NCBI GenBank assembly: GCA_965656935.1
Contig: CBFHMG010000012.1
Span: 1-64,000, forward strand
Reading direction: 5' to 3'
Source of the DNA: M30B80 sp965656935
GTDB lineage: Bacteria > Pseudomonadota > Alphaproteobacteria > Rhodobacterales > Rhodobacteraceae
DNA length: 64,000 nt
Position numbers and translations under genes: made by a program. How positions within the stretch are numbered: the first letter of the stretch is position 1; every line of letters begins with the position of its first letter. Positions 60,171-64,000 of this stretch are shown piece by piece. The notes below the pieces were generated by a model that searched no databases, was not told where the DNA came from, and worked only from the letters and a program-made list of their open reading frames with translations.

Positions 60171-61216
60171 TATGCCACCCTCAACCCAGTATCCGCATCG
60201 AACAAAGACACCACCTCCAAAGGCATTGCGAAACGCAAGGAGCCTGCCTCAACGATGTAATCTTTGGGGACATGAACTGTGATCGCTTGCTCGCCCAATC
60301 GGCCATGGAGCAAGCGATGCGCGCCCAATTCCTCCACGATCTCAATGCTGATGGATAGCGGCCCGTTTGGGTCGGGGGCGATATCCTCGGGCCGGATGCC
60401 AAGCGTCAGGGGCTTGCCCGTATCAGGGGCCGCAAGGGACAATATCTGATCGGCAAGGCGCAGGCCGCTGCCCTCGCGGGTGACCTCCAAAAGGTTCATT
60501 GGCGGCGCGCCCATGAAAGAGGCCACAAATATCGAGGCAGGGTGCTGGTAGATCTCGGACGGGGTGCCGATTTGCTCGATCACGCCGCCATTCATCACAA
60601 TAATCCGGTCGGCCATTGTCATGGCTTCAACCTGATCATGGGTGACATAAACCGATGTGACCCCAAGGCGGCGCTGCAAGGCCTTAATTTCGATCCGCAT
60701 CTGGTTGCGCAGCTTGGCATCCAAATTCGACAAAGGTTCGTCAAACAGAAACAGGGCAGGGTCGCGCACAAGAGCGCGCCCCATGGCGACGCGCTGGCGT
60801 TGTCCGCCTGACAATTCGCTGGGTTTGCGATCCAGATACTCACCGAGGTTCAGGATTTTCGCTGCCTCATCAACCTTGGCGGCGATCTGGTCACGCGGGA
60901 CGGCACGGTTTTTCAGCCCGTAGCCGATATTGTTGCGCACCGTCATATGCGGGTAGAGCGCGTAGTTCTGGAACACCATCGCGATATCACGATCGGCGGG
61001 GTCAACATTGTTCACCACACGATCCCCGATTTTGAGAACCCCGTTCGAGATATCCTCAAGCCCCGCGATCATACGCAACATGGTTGATTTTCCGCAGCCT
61101 GAGGGGCCGACCAGAACAACAAATTCACCGTCTTCAATCTCGAAGCTTGCAGGTTTAACTGCCTCAAACCCGTTGCCGTAGATTTTTTGAACCGCTTCAA
61201 AATGGACTTCAGCCAT
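60170..61216 (-). CDS. ugpC: glycerol-3-phosphate ABC transporter ATPase
   Basis: A 348-aa ATPase. Walker A GPSGCGKST (about residues 36-44), LSGGQRQRV, FLFDEPLSNLD and VTHDQ are intact, and a TOBE domain follows (LGIRPEDIA). It is the same family as aglK, but neighbouring permeases and binding protein are of Ugp type. It is 12 bp after ugpE and coupled to the EEP gene. Confidence 0.9.
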   Translation of the reverse strand: MAEVHFEAVQKIYGNGFEAVKPASFEIEDGEFVVLVGPSGCGKSTMLRMIAGLEDISNGVLKIGDRVVNNVDPADRDIAMVFQNYALYPHMTVRNNIGYGLKNRAVPRDQIAAKVDEAAKILNLGEYLDRKPSELSGGQRQRVAMGRALVRDPALFLFDEPLSNLDAKLRNQMRIEIKALQRRLGVTSVYVTHDQVEAMTMADRIIVMNGGVIEQIGTPSEIYQHPASIFVASFMGAPPMNLLEVTREGSGLRLADQILSLAAPDTGKPLTLGIRPEDIAPDPNGPLSISIEIVEELGAHRLLHGRLGEQAITVHVPKDYIVEAGSLRFAMPLEVVSLFDADTGLRVA

Positions 61217-61228
61217 CTTTGTATTCCT

Positions 61229-62098
61229 TTATTTATCGCTCTCGGTGAGGCCTTTGACGAACCAGCTTTGAAAGAAAACCACGATCAAGACAGGCGGGAT
61301 CACCGCAATCAGGGCCAAGAGATTGCCGCGCCCATATTCGGGCAGGTTTGTGCCTTCAAAGACCTGAATGATCTGTTTGATCCCACGAACGAGCGTGTAC
61401 ATGTCCTCGTCGGTGGTGATCATTGTCGGCCAGAGATATTGGTTCCAGCCATAGACAAACATGATGATGAACATCGCCGCGATCATCGTGCGCGACAGCG
61501 GCACCAGAATATCGATGAAGAATTTCACGGGTCCAGCGCCATCAATCCGCGCAGCCTCGACCAGTTCTTCTGGCACCGACATAAAGAATTGCCGAAAGAA
61601 GAAGGTGGCCGTGGCCGATGCGATCAAGGGAATGATCAAACCTTGATAGGTGTTGAGCATGCCTAGGGATTGCACGATTTCATAGGAGGGCAAGATGCGC
61701 ACCTCCAATGGCAGAAGAAGGGTGGTGAAAATCGCCCAAAAGGCCAAGGTGGCGAAGCGCAGCCGGAAATAGACAATCGCATACGCGGCCATCATGCCCA
61801 GAATGATTTTACCGACAGCAAAGCCGATCCCGAGGATGAAGGAATTCATCAACATCGACATGCCCGTATTCTCGCCCGAGAACCCCGATGCCTCGAACAT
61901 GGCTTTGACGAAATTATCGTCCAACTGATCGCCAATATGAAGGCTGGGGCCGCGTTGGATAATTTCTACATCGGGAACGCTGGCCAATTGCAGTACCATG
62001 AGCATGGGCAGCAGCATAAAAACCGATCCCGCAATCAAGACAGCATGATCGATCACTTGCGATAATTTGATCCGCTTGCGTATGCGTATTTGGGTCAT
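61229..62098 (-). CDS. ugpE: glycerol-3-phosphate ABC transporter permease
   Basis: A 289-aa permease with six helices. The EAA loop PEELVEAARIDGAGPVKFFIDILVPL and FGWNQYLWP-like segment (VYGWNQYLWPTMITTDEDMYT) closely resemble E. coli UgpE, as do LLPLEVRILPSYEIV and SATATFFFRQFFM. It pairs with the upstream permease. Both genes follow ugpB on the minus strand with short gaps. Confidence 0.9.
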   Translation of the reverse strand: MTQIRIRKRIKLSQVIDHAVLIAGSVFMLLPMLMVLQLASVPDVEIIQRGPSLHIGDQLDDNFVKAMFEASGFSGENTGMSMLMNSFILGIGFAVGKIILGMMAAYAIVYFRLRFATLAFWAIFTTLLLPLEVRILPSYEIVQSLGMLNTYQGLIIPLIASATATFFFRQFFMSVPEELVEAARIDGAGPVKFFIDILVPLSRTMIAAMFIIMFVYGWNQYLWPTMITTDEDMYTLVRGIKQIIQVFEGTNLPEYGRGNLLALIAVIPPVLIVVFFQSWFVKGLTESDK

Positions 62099-62110
62099 AT
62101 CGCTGCCTCC

Positions 62111-62992
62111 TCAGGTGTAATGGATGCGCCGCTCGACCAAGCGGAATTGCACGAAGGTCAGGGCCAGCACCAAGATCATCAGCAAAACCGATTGCGCCGA
62201 AGAGCCACCCAGATCATTGCCTCGGAAACCATCGACATAGACCTTGTAAACAAGGGTCATCGGGTTGTTGCCCGGCTCGCCTTTGACCACGGTGTCGATG
62301 ATCCCGAATGTGTCGAAAAGCGCATAGGTGATGTTGATGATCAGCAAGAAAAAACCCGTTGGCGCAAGCAGCGGGAAGGTGACCGACCAGAACCGCCCCG
62401 ATGCCGAGCGATTGTCGATCAGGGCCGCCTCGCGGACCGAGCGGGGAATGGATTGCAGGCCCGACAGAAAGAAGATGAAATTCACGGGCACCTGTTTCCA
62501 GATGGAGCTAAGGACCATCGCAAAAGCGGTGTCGTTGAAATTGACGCCAACCTGAAAGCGGTATCCGAACAGGGCGAAAAATTCGGTCAGCGGGCCCCAG
62601 CTTTGGTTGAACATGATCACCGCGATAAATCCGGCAACAGGTGGGGCGACCGCATAGACCCACATTAAAAGCGTGCGATAGGTTCGCGCGCCCCTCAGAA
62701 CGCGATCCGCTTTGACCGCCAGAAGCAAAGCAATTGCGAGGGAGAAAAAGGTGACAAGTGCTGTGAACCACAGCGTGAAATTGGCAATTCTCAGATATTC
62801 GTTGTTTCGGAACAGGTTTTCATAATTGCCCAAGCCCACGAATGTGGACCCAAACCCGAAGGGGTCTTGCAAGTAGAACGAAGATTGGACGGCATAGCCT
62901 GCGGGCCAATAGAAGAATACCGCGATGATCGCGAGTTGCGGCAGTAGCAGCGCAACCGGTAGCCAAATATTGGAGAAAAGCGCGCGTTTCAT
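62111..62992 (-). CDS. ugpA: glycerol-3-phosphate ABC transporter permease
   Basis: A 293-aa permease with six helices. The N-terminal segment IWLPVALLLPQLAIIAVFFYWPAGYAVQSSFYLQDPFG and the EAA-type loop SIPRSVREAALIDNRSASGRFWSVTFPLL fit UgpA. The 12-bp gap to ugpE shows one transcription unit. It forms half of the transport channel. Confidence 0.9.
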   Translation of the reverse strand: MKRALFSNIWLPVALLLPQLAIIAVFFYWPAGYAVQSSFYLQDPFGFGSTFVGLGNYENLFRNNEYLRIANFTLWFTALVTFFSLAIALLLAVKADRVLRGARTYRTLLMWVYAVAPPVAGFIAVIMFNQSWGPLTEFFALFGYRFQVGVNFNDTAFAMVLSSIWKQVPVNFIFFLSGLQSIPRSVREAALIDNRSASGRFWSVTFPLLAPTGFFLLIINITYALFDTFGIIDTVVKGEPGNNPMTLVYKVYVDGFRGNDLGGSSAQSVLLMILVLALTFVQFRLVERRIHYT

Positions 62993-63059
62993 TGTCTTGC
63001 CTTAAAAAGGGGAGAGCGGGCGCATCCGGAATGCGCCCGCTCGATCAGATGTGAAGGGA

Positions 63060-64000
63060 TTAGCCCTGCGTCTGCGCGAAGCGCGCCAGCAGTTCATTCG
63101 CTTCTGTTTCGATTGTGTTGAACGCGTCCTCAACCGATGTTTCACCTGTCAGGATGCGGCCGTATTCACGGTTCATCACGTCACGGATCTGGACGTAGAA
63201 GCCCATGCGGTAGCCGCGTGTGTTGTCACCTGCCGGCAAGGACAGCTGCTGGATGCCAACTTCGGCAGCAGGGAAACGCTCGTAATGGCCATCGGCTTGC
63301 GCAAGCTCATAAGCGGCTGTGGTGATCGGCACATAGCCGGTCTCGCGGTGCCACATATACTGAACTTCAGGGGAGGTCAGGTGCTCGAAGAAAGCTGCGG
63401 TTGCAGCGTTTTCAGCGTCCGATTTGCCAGCCATCGCGAACAAGGATGCGCCGCCAATGAAGGTTTGTGTCGGTGCGGTAGTTACAGCTTCCCAATAAGG
63501 CAGGAAAGTTGCGGAGAAATCGAAAGGCAGGTCAAGCTGCGAAAGGCCACCGAAGGAGCCCGAGGAGCCGAGCCAGATTGCAACATTGCCTTCTTCAAAC
63601 GGGGTCTGGTTGTCGCCCCAGCCAGTGCCGTACCATTCAAAGAAACCACGCTCCTGCCAATCGCTGAGCGCTGTGAAATGCGCCTGAATTGCAGGGTTGT
63701 TTACGAGGATTTCGGTCTCGATACCGTCATAGCCATTATTGTTGGTCGCGAATGGCAGGTTGTGACGGGAGTGGAAGTTCTCGGTGAAGATCCATGGCAG
63801 GTGCGACTGCGCCAATGGGATATAGCCTGCTTCAACAAGTGCAGGTGCGGTCACGTCCTGAAACTCTTCCCAAGTGACAGGAGGGGTTACGCCTGCGGCT
63901 TCGAGGGCCTGAACATTGTAATACATGATTGGCGAGGAGGAGTTGAACGGCATGCCGATCATGGTGCCGTCGCTATCGGCATAGAAGTAGCGCACGCCCG
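63060..64000 (-). CDS. ugpB: glycerol-3-phosphate-binding protein UgpB, 5' part outside the window
   Basis: The C-terminal 313 or so residues of a periplasmic binding protein; the start and signal peptide lie beyond base 64000. Sequences MIGMPFNSSSPIMYYN and HRETGYVPITTAAYEL closely follow UgpB. It is the first gene of the operon ugpB-ugpA-ugpE-ugpC-EEP-isomerase. UgpB binds glycerol 3-phosphate and glycerophosphocholine. Promoter and PhoB boxes, if any, are outside the window. Confidence 0.88.
   Translation of the reverse strand, partial: GVRYFYADSDGTMIGMPFNSSSPIMYYNVQALEAAGVTPPVTWEEFQDVTAPALVEAGYIPLAQSHLPWIFTENFHSRHNLPFATNNNGYDGIETEILVNNPAIQAHFTALSDWQERGFFEWYGTGWGDNQTPFEEGNVAIWLGSSGSFGGLSQLDLPFDFSATFLPYWEAVTTAPTQTFIGGASLFAMAGKSDAENAATAAFFEHLTSPEVQYMWHRETGYVPITTAAYELAQADGHYERFPAAEVGIQQLSLPAGDNTRGYRMGFYVQIRDVMNREYGRILTGETSVEDAFNTIETEANELLARFAQTQG

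Overview
The window looks like chromosomal DNA of an alphaproteobacterium of the order Rhodobacterales (Rhodobacteraceae / Roseobacter group). The evidence is the set of genes together: ALAS-type hemA, a rodZ-like gene next to ispG, chpT beside a DUF3553 gene, olsB-olsA for ornithine lipids, a class II DAHP synthase, a PutA without an obvious N-terminal repressor domain next to an Lrp-type regulator, and an aglEFGAK alpha-glucoside operon. Most of the sequence is GC-rich and tightly packed with genes. Two stretches are clearly more AT-rich: about 52.1-54.2 kb and 56.5-58.3 kb.

Layout. 1-77 is tRNA-Arg(CCG). 0.3-2.9 kb is a two-gene unit of a TpsB/ShlB-type outer-membrane transporter and a secreted proline-rich repeat protein. 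3.0-4.4 kb is an ArsR-type regulator with an ArsP/DUF318-type permease. 4.5-10.2 kb has parE, a Flp-pilin-like gene, a DUF1007-NicO metal-transport pair and a MATE exporter. 10.2-16.4 kb has an M20 peptidase, a small secreted protein, hemA, the rodZ-like gene and ispG. 16.4-24.4 kb has speD-speE behind a possible structured leader, a YbaK-type deacylase, glnE, a GlxA-type regulator and class II DAHP synthase. 24.4-37.7 kb is housekeeping: a PAS protein, yicC-gmk-gamma carbonic anhydrase, chpT, olsBA, thiE, trmJ, ctaA, an M32 carboxypeptidase, a crotonase, a thioesterase, an FAD-linked oxidase and a VIT/CCC1 transporter. 37.8-41.9 kb is putA with its divergent Lrp-type regulator.

41.9-51.9 kb is a complete alpha-glucoside utilisation locus. 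aglEFGAK (binding protein, two permeases, GH13 alpha-glucosidase, ATPase) runs rightward. aglR, a GH1 beta-glucosidase gene and glk run leftward. AAAGCGCTTT operators sit on both sides of the divergent promoter region, and a strong hairpin separates aglE from aglF. The locus would import alpha-glucosides, hydrolyse them in the cytoplasm and phosphorylate the glucose.

After aglK comes a one-gene AT-rich island coding for an OLD-family ATPase/TOPRIM nuclease, a candidate anti-phage gene. Then follow an MFS exporter, a FrnE-like DsbA protein and an XRE regulator cut short at about 56.51 kb. The cut leads into a gene-poor AT-rich stretch with 32-bp tandem repeats, then an IS3-family element broken by an assembly gap (N at 57745-57840). 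The window ends in a leftward ugpBAEC-type operon with two extra enzymes, an EEP-family phosphohydrolase and a TIM-barrel isomerase/epimerase. ugpB runs off the right edge.

The items most worth checking are the OLD island, the leader upstream of speD, the three-copy hairpin-plus-27-bp intergenic element, the unusual two-partner-secretion-like pair, and the rearranged 56.5-58.3 kb segment. I did not find a multi-gene system that I could call new with confidence.
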